This document shows positions 7,782 to 16,177 of a stretch of 64,000 nucleotides of DNA, piece after piece; the first letter of the stretch is position 1; the number at the start of each line of letters is the position of its first letter. The translations under genes and the position numbers were made by a program. This DNA is from Paenibacillus sp. MAEPY2 (GTDB lineage: Bacteria; Bacillota; Bacilli; Paenibacillales; Paenibacillaceae). Location of the stretch: the NCBI RefSeq assembly GCF_000499205.1, contig NZ_AWUK01000016.1, forward strand, positions 62,001-126,000, given 5' to 3'. Below the pieces are notes generated by a model. It saw only the letters and a list, made by a program, of their open reading frames with translations. It made no database searches and had not been told where the DNA came from.

Positions 7782-9404
7782 TTATGAGAGCCTTCTGGAA
7801 GGTCTACTTGTTGACTCAACTTTTCTACGTTGTGGCTTTTTAGTCACCGGTGCTGATGCACTACGAGCATATTGATTAGCCCATTCCCGCATAGCACTGA
7901 TTTCATCTCGTCGTTGGCTGGACAGTGGAATCGTTTGATCTGCAGCCGATATAAGATGTTCAGTGAGAAGTTCACTTTTTTCGAAGAATGCTAAGGCAAT
8001 ACCGTCTACAATGACTTGTTCCAGCTCAGCACCTACAAAACCGTCTGTGACCTGAGAAACACTGTCCAAGTCGAAGTCCAGGGCAGTACGTCCGCGTTTC
8101 TCGAGATGGATACTTATAATCTCTTTCCTTTCATTCGGGTCAGGAAGATCGAACCAGAATATTTCATCAAACCTTCCCTTCCGTAGCAATTCAGGAGGTA
8201 GATTGGTAATATTATTGCCCGTGGCCAATACAAATACATCTTGTTCTTTCTCTTGCATCCAGGTGAGTAATTCTCCAAATACACGAGAGGTTACACCAGA
8301 GGAATCGTTCCCTATACCAGAGAGCGCCTTCTCAATCTCATCAATCCATAGAATACAGGGGCTCATGGCTTCAGAAGTTCGCAGAGCGGTCTGCATGTTG
8401 GCTTCGGATTCTCCAACATACGAACCAAATACTTTTCCGATATTGAATCGTAAGATGGGTAATTCCCACAGGTTTCCCAATGCGCGGGCTGAAGCGGACT
8501 TTCCGCCGCCAGAAACACCACAGAGTAGAACCCCTTTAGGTGACTGCACACCAAACTCCTTGGCTTCTTCGGAAAAGGCTTCCTTTCGAATGGCTCCCCA
8601 TTTCTTGAATTCACTAGCTCCCCCGATATCGGATATTTTATTGCTAGGGGGAATAAATTCTAAAATACCAGTCTTCTTAATGATACTTGCCTTTTCTTGT
8701 TGAATAGTTTTAACCGCTTCTGCAGCAAATTCCCGGTGTTTGGTCCAGGCTAATGCGTAGACATTTTCAGCTTCCGTCACAGTTAATCCTAAGGAATTCT
8801 TTAGAATCAGAGATCTATATTCCGCATTAATCTTGACATTTTGTGGTTTGGTAAGCCGGTCTAAGATTTCACCGTACTCACCAATAGTTAACGGACTAAA
8901 TGTTGTAACAGCGATTTCCTTCTCAACTTCTGGAGGAATCACTGTTTTAGGGCTGACAAAAACGATGTAATTTGTAGCAGCCACGCATCCCTTAATCGAA
9001 TCCTTAAGTAGTTGAAGAATATATGGATTGTCCATGTAATGGTGGAAGTTTTTAAGGACGTAAATTCTGTTAAACACGTCCTCTTCATTGATAAATTCCA
9101 ACGCCTCTTGTGGGGTAGTCTTGGTTGTTCCAGCAGCATCTTCGGATATAAATTGTGATGAGTCTTGTTCTTCAGATTGAATCGGTTCACTGCCTTCTTC
9201 AACGAAGTCTTCGGTATCTGAAAAGGATTCTTTAATGTGGTCCACAAAGCCATTAGTACAGGACCAAACTTTCATGGATAGATGAGGATCATTAGCAACG
9301 ATATCGGATAGAGAATCAAGACATCTTTGTTCCTCGAATGTATTGATCCAAATAGCCGGGTAGCATGCATGGATATAATTCTCAATAGTTTTAGTTTCAC
9401 TCAT
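7782..9404 (-). CDS. Ycf46-like AAA+ ATPase
   Basis: A 540-residue protein. The N-terminal 250 residues resemble the inactive first half of Ycf46, with an acidic insertion at about 60-95. The C-terminal AAA+ module has Walker A GVSGGGKS at 296-303, Walker B ILWIDEIE at 351-358, a sensor-1 asparagine (ATGNN) and an arginine-finger region RKGRFDEIFW, then a basic tail of about 35 residues. It probably works as a hexameric remodelling ATPase on an unknown client, with the DUF1257, DUF2997 and radical-SAM products encoded directly downstream. The start follows GAGGAG. A leader terminator lies about 40 bases upstream. Confidence 0.88.
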   Translation of the reverse strand: MSETKTIENYIHACYPAIWINTFEEQRCLDSLSDIVANDPHLSMKVWSCTNGFVDHIKESFSDTEDFVEEGSEPIQSEEQDSSQFISEDAAGTTKTTPQEALEFINEEDVFNRIYVLKNFHHYMDNPYILQLLKDSIKGCVAATNYIVFVSPKTVIPPEVEKEIAVTTFSPLTIGEYGEILDRLTKPQNVKINAEYRSLILKNSLGLTVTEAENVYALAWTKHREFAAEAVKTIQQEKASIIKKTGILEFIPPSNKISDIGGASEFKKWGAIRKEAFSEEAKEFGVQSPKGVLLCGVSGGGKSASARALGNLWELPILRFNIGKVFGSYVGESEANMQTALRTSEAMSPCILWIDEIEKALSGIGNDSSGVTSRVFGELLTWMQEKEQDVFVLATGNNITNLPPELLRKGRFDEIFWFDLPDPNERKEIISIHLEKRGRTALDFDLDSVSQVTDGFVGAELEQVIVDGIALAFFEKSELLTEHLISAADQTIPLSSQRRDEISAMREWANQYARSASAPVTKKPQRRKVESTSRPSRRLS

Positions 9405-9447
9405 TTTTGAACACTCCTCAGTTTTTTTGATTTTTATAAAAAAGAAA

Positions 9448-9482
9448 AGAGACCTTACCCCTTTTTCGGGATAAAGATCTCA
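9448..9482 (-). terminator. leader hairpin upstream of AAA ATPase
   Basis: A stem of about 12 bp with small mismatches and a short loop, followed on the minus strand by T-rich sequence. It lies between the preceding gene's stop and the AAA gene's ribosome site, leaving little room for a promoter after it. Confidence 0.65.
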
Positions 9483-9497
9483 GTGTGAAAACTATAG

Positions 9498-10475
9498 TTA
9501 GTCGAATAAGGATAATTGACGTGTGCCACGACTTCGAGGCTTTCGTTTGGTTTTTAGTGATGAAACGGCGTGAAGCATACGTTTCATATCAGTAATGGAT
9601 GAGTTCATCTCTTGTAGATCGCTAGTGAGTAGGCCTTGATAATCTTGAATGACATCAAACGAAAGGTTGGTCTCATTCACAATACTTGAGATTTCAGAAG
9701 GTGTTAAACTTTCCCGATTCTCATAAGCATTTCTTAAATTTGTTAAAGCCGAATTCAACTGACTCACTGTGGCTGTACGGACCAGGTCCATTGTATCTTT
9801 GGTTTTAATGAGAGGTATCATATATGCTGAGCTACACTCCAGAAGATTTACAAATCTGACGAAGGCACGCAATGTTTCCTCATGTTTTATAGGGATAAAG
9901 TAAACGCCCCCAGATGTCTTTACCATTACCGGCGACATATTTTTAATGGACGATATACACATGTGACGTACTGCAGAATCGTCATGGGTAGTTTGGTATT
10001 GTACAAATAACTCTTGTACCCTATCTACCAACGGTTTAATATCCGGATTGATAATATCTGAATGTAATAGACGGATATCTCTCTCGAAAGTGATGACGGC
10101 CTCGTTTGTGTTATACTGCAATTTTTCGTCTTGTTGGGGATCAATTACCTCCCTTACAATGCTCCGGACAATGCGTTCAGAGTCATTAACAATTTCACGT
10201 ACGAGAATTCTCTCAGATCTCTTACCATCCTCCGCTGCTTGTTTGCTTTCTATCGCTTTGGTGGATCTTCGGAATGCATCGGGGATCCTTATTTGGCCAG
10301 GCAACAAGTCTTCATCAATTCCCGAAACTCTAACGTGTGACTCTAATACGTTTCGGTCAATTAGTTTTAATCCGATAGAGTACCATACTAGGTAACCCAT
10401 CAGCTCCACATTATCTTTGTCTTCCATTCCAACTGCAGTAATTTCCTGTGCCATTTCCAGCGACATTTTTCTCAT
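9498..10475 (-). CDS. plasmid protein of unknown function (possibly DUF6744)
   Basis: About 325 residues starting at an ATG 9 bases after GAAGGGA (an upstream TTG at 10493 is less well placed). The N-terminus (LMGYLVWYSIGLKLIDRNVLESHV) and the IRIPDAFRRSTKAIES segment resemble proteins on Bacillus plasmids and phages that I recall as DUF6744. The middle is alpha/beta and the C-terminal 100 residues are helical, ending in a basic tail with an RQLSLFD terminus. That tail looks like a short interaction peptide. No catalytic motif is evident. It lies between a zinc-ribbon protein and the Ycf46-like operon, suggesting a shared role. Confidence 0.6.
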   Translation of the reverse strand: MRKMSLEMAQEITAVGMEDKDNVELMGYLVWYSIGLKLIDRNVLESHVRVSGIDEDLLPGQIRIPDAFRRSTKAIESKQAAEDGKRSERILVREIVNDSERIVRSIVREVIDPQQDEKLQYNTNEAVITFERDIRLLHSDIINPDIKPLVDRVQELFVQYQTTHDDSAVRHMCISSIKNMSPVMVKTSGGVYFIPIKHEETLRAFVRFVNLLECSSAYMIPLIKTKDTMDLVRTATVSQLNSALTNLRNAYENRESLTPSEISSIVNETNLSFDVIQDYQGLLTSDLQEMNSSITDMKRMLHAVSSLKTKRKPRSRGTRQLSLFD

Positions 10476-10495
10476 ATTTATCGATCCCTTCAAGG

Positions 10496-10921
10496 TTAGT
10501 TATTATGGATATTGAATGAGAAGTCCAATTGTTCATAATGGACTGGCTTCATTCTGGTTGGTAAGATGATTTTTATTTGTGACTGCACCTCGGCTGATGA
10601 GTAAGGAGCAGCTTTTACTTGTGATTGTCGGAATTCATTGAAAAAATCAAGCGGAATCGTTTTAATCAAGTCTGCAGATCCATCTTCATTTAAACGTAAA
10701 TATCGAACAGATTTTGTGCGCAAACTTGCGATCCACTCAACTCCACATTCCGAACAGTACCACTGCCTACCACCTCGGTAGAAGCAGTTCCCATGGACGA
10801 TGTGTTCAACGTTGAATGGACAACACCGGACAGAAAGAATTCTTGGTTGTAATGAATCTATATTGATACTGCCTTGGTAGTTGCCATGAATCCTTGAAGA
10901 TTTTTGTTTCTTTCTCGGCAT
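10496..10921 (-). CDS. zinc-ribbon protein of unknown function
   Basis: About 141 residues. The first in-frame ATG (10930) touches the AAAGGAG ribosome site, so the next ATG at 10921, spaced 9 bases, is the likely start. A four-cysteine/histidine segment (CCPFN...HIVHGNCFYRGGRQWYCSEC) probably binds one zinc, followed by a beta strand-rich stretch. The N-terminus is very basic, consistent with nucleic-acid contact. Role unknown. The gene is 20 bases upstream of the following gene, so they are likely one transcript. Confidence 0.68.
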   Translation of the reverse strand: MPRKKQKSSRIHGNYQGSINIDSLQPRILSVRCCPFNVEHIVHGNCFYRGGRQWYCSECGVEWIASLRTKSVRYLRLNEDGSADLIKTIPLDFFNEFRQSQVKAAPYSSAEVQSQIKIILPTRMKPVHYEQLDFSFNIHNN

Positions 10922-10944
10922 TACAGGCATCTCCTTTGAATAAA

Positions 10945-10981
10945 AAAGGGAAACCCTTCAATGAAGAAGGATTTCCCTTTT
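10945..10981 (-). terminator. leader hairpin upstream of zinc-ribbon gene
   Basis: A long stem with one bulge whose minus-strand 3' arm ends in T's. It is directly upstream of the AAAGGAG site and about 55 bases after the SSB stop codon. Confidence 0.7.
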
Positions 10982-11035
10982 GATATTTTGGTAAATTCAT
11001 TCACAAGTATGATTCAGAGAATCAATGAACCTGAA

Positions 11036-11473
11036 TTAGAATGGCAGATCATCGTCAGAGATATCGATTGGCTCTGGATTCCCATACTGTGAATTATCAT
11101 AATTTGAGCGTGAATTAGATTCAGTTTGACGATTAGTCTGATGGTTATTATTGCTTCGGTTTGATTCAAGAAAACGAACATTATCAGCAATAACCTCTGT
11201 AACGTAGACCCGTTTTCCTTCATTATTTTCGTAGTTTCTGACCTGTAATCTACCTTCAACCGCTACTAATCTACCTTTTCTACAGTAGTTTGCTACGGTC
11301 TCAGCGAGTTGTCTCCATACTATAATCGGAATGAAATCTGTCTCTTGTTCACCTTGATTCTTATATGGACGGTCTACGGCAAGCGTAAAACTCGTTACAG
11401 CTACTCCCGCCGGCGTATACCTCAAATCCGGGTCTTTAGTTAATCTACCCGTCAGGATTACACGGTTCAACAT
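11036..11473 (-). CDS. ssb: single-stranded DNA-binding protein
   Basis: A 145-residue protein with the bacterial SSB OB-fold from residue 1 to about 105 ([20 protein letters not shown] start; [23 protein letters not shown]). A short Q/N/S-rich linker follows, then the acidic tip DISDDDLPF that recruits replication and repair partners. All hallmarks of a functional SSB are present. It is the plasmid's own copy and lies with a CHC2 zinc-finger protein and other plasmid maintenance genes. The ribosome site is moderate (AGAGG). Confidence 0.95.
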   Translation of the reverse strand: MLNRVILTGRLTKDPDLRYTPAGVAVTSFTLAVDRPYKNQGEQETDFIPIIVWRQLAETVANYCRKGRLVAVEGRLQVRNYENNEGKRVYVTEVIADNVRFLESNRSNNNHQTNRQTESNSRSNYDNSQYGNPEPIDISDDDLPF

Positions 11474-11495
11474 AGGTCACTAGCCTCTTCTCTTA

Positions 11496-12185
11496 TCATT
11501 GTCTTAATGCTGATTGATATACATCTATAAGGCCTCGAGAAATATTGTTTACTCCTTCAGCCCAGGTAGGTGATTGATTACCAGAGCCATAAGCCTCCAA
11601 TACTTCATCCACCAAATTGTAGTCCAGTTCTTTAGATAGGTTCTCCAGGTATTCAATACCTTGCTGAAACTGGTTATTCTCAATGCACAAAATTAAATGG
11701 ACCAATGCATCTCTTTTTTTGGAGTCGAGATATTGAAGCCATTCAGCCCAGATCCAATCATGGATTTTTTTTATATAGTTCTTGTCACGAACTTTCTTTT
11801 GAGGGGTTCTATTATCTAAAAAACCGATTAATTTAAGCTGAGTAGCACTTAATAACTCAGCGGGATGCTTTTTATTTCTCCGCTTCTGGAGCTTCGCTAA
11901 ATTAACCCCGTTTTTCTGACGAAGGTCATTTAGGATCTCTTCTCGAGGTCGGTTCTCTACTTTTTGGATAAAATCAAGAATCCCCCCGTTTTCTGCGCAA
12001 GTGAAGCATTTGTACACACCTTTTAAGCGGTTTAATGAGAGTTTATATTTGCCTTTGGACAAGCTATCACCGCACCAAGGACAACAAAATTCAGTTTGCT
12101 CTTTATTAAGTGTATTGGATCTTACTTGCAGACCGGCCGATACAGCATAGTCCACAATATCAGGCAAGTAACTTGCGGTGCTCAT
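11496..12185 (-). CDS. CHC2-type zinc-finger primase-like protein without Toprim
   Basis: A 229-residue protein. Residues about 30-85 carry a DnaG-like zinc ribbon (CCPWCGD ... YKCFTCAENGGILDFI), the module that DnaG primases use to read template DNA. The remainder is helical and has no Toprim or catalytic acidic cluster, so it cannot make primers alone. It may assist the separate DnaG-type primase encoded at 50603-51898, or act as a DNA-binding regulator. Its start (AAGGGG site) lies inside the upstream gene's end, a 26-base overlap implying coupled translation. Confidence 0.75.
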   Translation of the reverse strand: MSTASYLPDIVDYAVSAGLQVRSNTLNKEQTEFCCPWCGDSLSKGKYKLSLNRLKGVYKCFTCAENGGILDFIQKVENRPREEILNDLRQKNGVNLAKLQKRRNKKHPAELLSATQLKLIGFLDNRTPQKKVRDKNYIKKIHDWIWAEWLQYLDSKKRDALVHLILCIENNQFQQGIEYLENLSKELDYNLVDEVLEAYGSGNQSPTWAEGVNNISRGLIDVYQSALRQ

Positions 12186-12543
12186 TTTGATTCACCCCTT
12201 GGATGTAAGAATGCGGGATCTGAACCCAGTCCCTTTTCATCGTTATCTTTTTAGACATGAAAACAGTTCTAGCTGATGCAATCTCTGGCTGATGACTAAA
12301 GATAGTCTGGAAGATATACAAAACCACCTCTGTATGCCAGCACGATCGTTTAAGTTGGATTGCGGGACATTCATGTGCAATGACAATCTGACCCTTTATG
12401 TAAGTAGCTGCAACGAGATAGTTACCTTCCCCTTTTGAAGAAGATAATGCTACAAAAATAGTGAGCGGGTTTGTCTCGTTCTGATTTTGTTGTGTAAATA
12501 CAGCGTGTACTTGATCAAGTTTTTTTGGTTTTTCACTCCTCAC
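12160..12543 (-). CDS. small protein of unknown function
   Basis: About 127 residues from a GTG at 12543, which lies 7-8 bases after a strong AAGGAGG. A longer frame to 12591 would begin inside the leader hairpin and is rejected. The protein has no recognised motif. It is mostly beta/alpha with a single histidine-cysteine pair (HECPAIQLKRSCWHTEV) that might bind metal. It overlaps the CHC2 gene downstream, so it probably works with it. Confidence 0.6.
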   Translation of the reverse strand: MRSEKPKKLDQVHAVFTQQNQNETNPLTIFVALSSSKGEGNYLVAATYIKGQIVIAHECPAIQLKRSCWHTEVVLYIFQTIFSHQPEIASARTVFMSKKITMKRDWVQIPHSYIQGVNQNEHRKLLA

Positions 12544-12580
12544 AGGAAATTCCTCCTTAATTTTTTTATTTATAAAGTAA

Positions 12581-12615
12581 AAAAAGCCCACATCCGTTTG
12601 GGATGTAGACTTTTT
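12581..12615 (-). terminator. leader terminator, distant from any upstream gene
   Basis: An 11-bp stem (counting G-U pairs) with a 5-nt loop and a following T-run on the minus strand, 37 bases before the GTG start at 12543. The nearest upstream minus-strand gene ends about 330 bases away, so it belongs to this gene's leader. Confidence 0.8.
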
Positions 12616-12769
12616 GGAAGATCACCTAAAGTGATTATGTATATAAAATTAAATTATCGAAAGCATGATGAAACCAAGTAATTAAGATAGGAAAAGTAAA
12701 CTCTTAACTGATCCTTCCACATAATATTGCCCTTTCATAAATGAATCCGCAATTTTACCAATGACTCTT

Positions 12770-12788
12770 GATATACAATTTGTATATC
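12770..12788. promoter_or_regulatory. 19-bp perfect palindrome, possible operator
   Basis: GATATACAA-T-TTGTATATC is a perfect inverted repeat in the 330-base AT-rich gap upstream of the GTG-start gene. This is a typical size and position for a dimeric repressor site. The half-site TTGTATATC recurs near 28563 in the replication region. The rest of this gap shows no gene. Confidence 0.45.
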
Positions 12789-12943
12789 GATCCATTAATT
12801 TCACTATAGTATTATCATCGTCTTATAGACGTTCATAATGATGTGAAATAGTATTGGTACCAGGAAATTAAATATACGTTAATTATACTGAGATATTGTT
12901 GCTGTATCAAGTGAAATAATGTATTTCATCTTGTTACGTCATC

Positions 12944-14257
12944 TTATCTTGGATTTAGCATATGAACTAGGAAAGTCTCTAATCTCCCAAAATCAGTTTC
13001 TCCGTAACGAGTTTTAATATTCGGTGCTAGTTCTAATTCGCTTTTCCTTTGTCCAGGTGCTGTCTCTTTCGATCCTTTGTGTAATTGGAATATTTCCCAA
13101 GGGACTGCGTTTGTGATTTGATTAAACTTCTTATCAAGTTTATCACAATAACCGGTAGCATTTATACTTTGGACTGGAAATGCAAAGTTCCGATATAGCA
13201 TGAAATTGTTCTTCGTATAGTTTTGAATTTTAGTTGAAAAGTAGGCAACTCCATCATATTCTTCAGATTGTTGAATCCACTGTAAAAGTAATTGAGGAAT
13301 TATATATTCAGGTTTAAAACTGTCTTCAGGATTCAAAACACGAACCGAACAGCATAATATTAATGGATAATGAAGAATATAGGTTCGAATCATATCCTTG
13401 TAGCTTTTAGTTGTTGAGTCTGAGCAATCCAGTTTAAGAAATTCCTCGAGAGAGTCTGCAATTACCGCCGGAGGAATAGATATATCAAAGCTTCTTAAAT
13501 TTTCAGTCGGTAAGAAGAGGGAAGTGTGCGTACGAATTAAGTCTGGTCGCCCCAGTTCTTCCCAACAGGTAAGTGGAGTTGATCCTAGATATAGGCAGGG
13601 TAAGCCAGGGATACTGTATCTATTTGTTTTTACCCACCCCCTATGTTCAAAAGGTATGTGAAACATTTGATTCCTACTGTACTGGTTATTTGAATTTCCA
13701 ATTCTCATTTTGAAATATAATGTGTCTTGATTACCGTACCCTTTAAGAAGAGGAGTAATATTCAAACCTGCAAGTTTCTGCATACAATCGTCAAGTGCCT
13801 TATAGGATGAACCTGGTAATCCTTCGTAATAGCTATCTAAGGCCGATTTTAAGTCGTCACAAATTTTTTGTATTGTGTCTATTTCCTGTTCATTTAAGAT
13901 TATTGAATAACACGAACTCTGTTTTATACTTGTGCAAAAAAAATCAAGCTTGTCTTTCATAAAACGTATAAAATCTACCTGTGATTTCTCTCTGCTTAAA
14001 GGTAGATTTAAATCATTTCTCAGGAATTGAACTAATGGTGAGAATACTTTAGCCCAATCTAGAAGATTTTTCACATGTTGCCTCGATTTGAACTGTTCCA
14101 TAACACCAATCTCTCGATTATGAAGGGAGAATTCTGGACGAGGTATTAGCTTACCGTATAAGCTAAAGGCGATTTTGCTAATCTCATCCTCACAATAATG
14201 TTTGCTCTTCATTTTTTCTTCAATTTCATTGACTAAATGTGTGTAATCTTCTTGCAA
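12944..14257 (-). CDS. RES-domain protein (NAD-degrading toxin fold)
   Basis: A 437-residue protein whose C-terminal half (about 180-390) matches the RES fold: an arginine segment YFKMRIG, then RYSIPGLPCLYLG followed by CWEELGRPD (conserved Arg and Glu), and later YDGVAYFSTK with the conserved serine. RES enzymes characterised so far cleave or phosphorolyse NAD and act as toxins. The N-terminal 180 residues are helical and unrecognised, as in long Gram-positive RES proteins. The start is TTG behind GGGGGA. No small antitoxin is adjacent, so this may be a stand-alone effector of anti-phage defence. It has leader hairpin 14330-14366. Confidence 0.75.
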   Translation of the reverse strand: MQEDYTHLVNEIEEKMKSKHYCEDEISKIAFSLYGKLIPRPEFSLHNREIGVMEQFKSRQHVKNLLDWAKVFSPLVQFLRNDLNLPLSREKSQVDFIRFMKDKLDFFCTSIKQSSCYSIILNEQEIDTIQKICDDLKSALDSYYEGLPGSSYKALDDCMQKLAGLNITPLLKGYGNQDTLYFKMRIGNSNNQYSRNQMFHIPFEHRGWVKTNRYSIPGLPCLYLGSTPLTCWEELGRPDLIRTHTSLFLPTENLRSFDISIPPAVIADSLEEFLKLDCSDSTTKSYKDMIRTYILHYPLILCCSVRVLNPEDSFKPEYIIPQLLLQWIQQSEEYDGVAYFSTKIQNYTKNNFMLYRNFAFPVQSINATGYCDKLDKKFNQITNAVPWEIFQLHKGSKETAPGQRKSELELAPNIKTRYGETDFGRLETFLVHMLNPR

Positions 14258-14329
14258 TCTAATCCCCCAAACAATTAATGTAACATTAGTATAATCCTTG
14301 ATCGGGAAACTAGCCTAGCATTCTCAAAA

Positions 14330-14366
14330 AAAGCATCCATTCTCTTAAACAAGAAAAGGATGCTTT
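14330..14366 (-). terminator. leader hairpin upstream of RES gene
   Basis: A perfect 9-bp stem with a 19-nt loop, then 7 T's on the minus strand, about 70 bases before the RES start codon and about 45 bases after the preceding gene. Confidence 0.75.
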
Positions 14367-14412
14367 ACGTAGGTTATTCGGTTGTACAATTAAACCGAGA
14401 GGGACTGAGAGG

Positions 14413-15222
14413 TTAATTGAGCGTGCTTAACAAACGTTCGGCTGCTGGATTGGAAACAGGTTGTATTGGTTCCTGAATCAGTTTTGGACGACTTTTAAAT
14501 GGAGGGATAAGCTCAGATTTTAACTCCCCGTTTTCAACATAAGAGAAGCTAACAGAGAGATCTTCTTTCAGAAGATTATGGTCCGTTGTTATTCTAAATA
14601 AATGAGTTTCCTTAATATCTAGAAATGCGTTTGCTTCAGTTAACTGACTTGCGACAATAAGAACCTTTTCCTTATTATCCCCGAACCGAATCTGATTCAG
14701 AACCTTCTCACGCTGGCCCTTGTCTCTTAAGGTAGCAATCTGAAATTGCATGCCTCGGACTGTGCAAAGGGCATCAAATGGAACATGTGAAGCATCCATC
14801 TGGGTAGCTGGATCTACTTCGTAAAAACGTGAATAAAACTGGGAAACCATTAATTTACTTAGAACCTCTACCGTTAGAGCCTTTTGAAACTTCGGATATC
14901 CAAGTAACTTACGAGCCGGATTAGATAAGCTATAGATTGGTAACAATTTATTATTCTCTTTTCCTGTCATCGTGTGCTCAACCAGGTATCCTTTATCCAA
15001 CAGGAAAGAAACGTTCTTTTTTCCTCGTCTGATGTTCCCAGGGTTCAATATTTTCGCTAATTGTACCCTGGTTGCAAAGTAGAGGAACCCCATCTTCTCT
15101 ACCACCAGTCGTTGTGCGGTATTCAATGTTGAGGGCTTTAGTTTGATCGTATCAGAGGGCTGCCGTCCCCAACTTATAAAATACTTGTTGCCTATATGAA
15201 ATGGCGAAAGATCCGAACTCAT
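14413..15222 (-). CDS. winged-helix protein, replication-relaxation-like
   Basis: About 269 residues. The ATG at 15222 lies 8 bases after AGGGAGGA; a longer frame to 15306 runs through a leader hairpin and is rejected. Residues about 35-115 look like a winged helix (VEKMGFLYFATRVQLAKIL ... VSFLLDKGYLVEH). The C-terminal part has an alpha/beta region (FDALCTVRGMQFQIATL ... EKVLIVAS) like the nuclease-type fold of the replication-relaxation family of mobile elements. DNA binding is likely; nuclease activity is unproven because the acidic residues are not clearly aligned. Confidence 0.6.
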   Translation of the reverse strand: MSSDLSPFHIGNKYFISWGRQPSDTIKLKPSTLNTAQRLVVEKMGFLYFATRVQLAKILNPGNIRRGKKNVSFLLDKGYLVEHTMTGKENNKLLPIYSLSNPARKLLGYPKFQKALTVEVLSKLMVSQFYSRFYEVDPATQMDASHVPFDALCTVRGMQFQIATLRDKGQREKVLNQIRFGDNKEKVLIVASQLTEANAFLDIKETHLFRITTDHNLLKEDLSVSFSYVENGELKSELIPPFKSRPKLIQEPIQPVSNPAAERLLSTLN

Positions 15223-15244
15223 GATGAATGTCCTCCCTGTTTTA

Positions 15245-15271
15245 AAGGGGAGACCATGTTGGCCTCCCCTT
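15245..15271 (-). terminator. leader hairpin upstream of winged-helix gene
   Basis: An 11-bp stem with one mismatch and a 5-nt loop, followed on the minus strand by TTTAAAA and then the ribosome site. Confidence 0.75.
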
Positions 15272-15317
15272 CGTTTGGTTTTAATCGTAAAGGCGTTAAA
15301 TGGCAAATCAATCAGAG

Positions 15318-16154
15318 TTAAATCACTTTACTTTGGATACTGCCACCCATTTCACTTTTCGTAACATCAATTCGTTGCACTCGAACACGCACGGTATCTC
15401 CCTTTTTAACTTTACCTACCTTCGGTTTCGGCTGCCGGCACAGGATGTCTACCCCTTCTGATAAGTTGACGAACACACCGTACTCAACAACGCCCGAAAC
15501 GCGGCCCTTGTAGATATTGCCCTCCGTGTATCGGGTAGCGCATTCTGGCCAAGGGTTTTTGTAAAGCTGTTTGCTGCTTACTTTCAGCGTCTTACTTTCC
15601 TTCTCCAATCCGATGACCTTAACCCGAATGCTCTCCCCAGTTTTATAACGATCATGCATGTTGTCGATCCACTCATAGGATACCTCGTCCGCTTGAAGGT
15701 ATGTTTTGATGGCACCAACATCCAGATGCAAAGAGCGATTATTGACTCGAGTAATTTTAGCTTCAATGATCATATTCTCTCGTAGCCGATCCCAAGTCAG
15801 TCCTTGAAGATGGTCAATAGCCTGTTTGCTTGATGCGCCAAAAATTGCTGAGTTACGGTCAAGTTGAAGAACTTTATAATAGATTGTTGTACCGACGGCA
15901 TCTCTCAATTGTGCCCCATTTTCAAACTCAGTTTCGTCGATAGGGATAATTCCTTTGATATGACCTACGAATACAATACCGCATACCTTGCCAGCGTGAG
16001 TTTCAACACCATCCAGTTCAGCTTGCATAATACTTCGGTTCTGACGGGCTTGATAGACCAATTCCCAGGCTTCTTGCTCAATTTGACTTTGCAGCTGCTC
16101 CTCATTTTCGTTTACAACCTTCAACAGGACATCATTTTGGACAATATTACTCAT
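15318..16154 (-). CDS. S1-domain RNA-binding protein
   Basis: A 278-residue protein with three S1-like OB modules. One at about 50-115 is divergent. The second, about 125-195, has AKITRVNNRSLHLDVG and KTGESIRVKVIGLEKESKTLKVSSKQ. The third, about 208-275, has EGNIYKGRVSGVVEYGVFVNLSEGVDILC then KKGDTVRVRVQRID. It resembles ribosomal protein S1 homologues and should bind RNA. Plasmid- and phage-borne S1-like proteins of this layout are known but their role is unclear. The start follows AAGGAGGAG. It and the double Hfq at 53860 make two RNA-binding proteins on this element. Confidence 0.85.
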   Translation of the reverse strand: MSNIVQNDVLLKVVNENEEQLQSQIEQEAWELVYQARQNRSIMQAELDGVETHAGKVCGIVFVGHIKGIIPIDETEFENGAQLRDAVGTTIYYKVLQLDRNSAIFGASSKQAIDHLQGLTWDRLRENMIIEAKITRVNNRSLHLDVGAIKTYLQADEVSYEWIDNMHDRYKTGESIRVKVIGLEKESKTLKVSSKQLYKNPWPECATRYTEGNIYKGRVSGVVEYGVFVNLSEGVDILCRQPKPKVGKVKKGDTVRVRVQRIDVTKSEMGGSIQSKVI

Positions 16155-16177
16155 TACTATCTCCTCCTTGAAATGGG

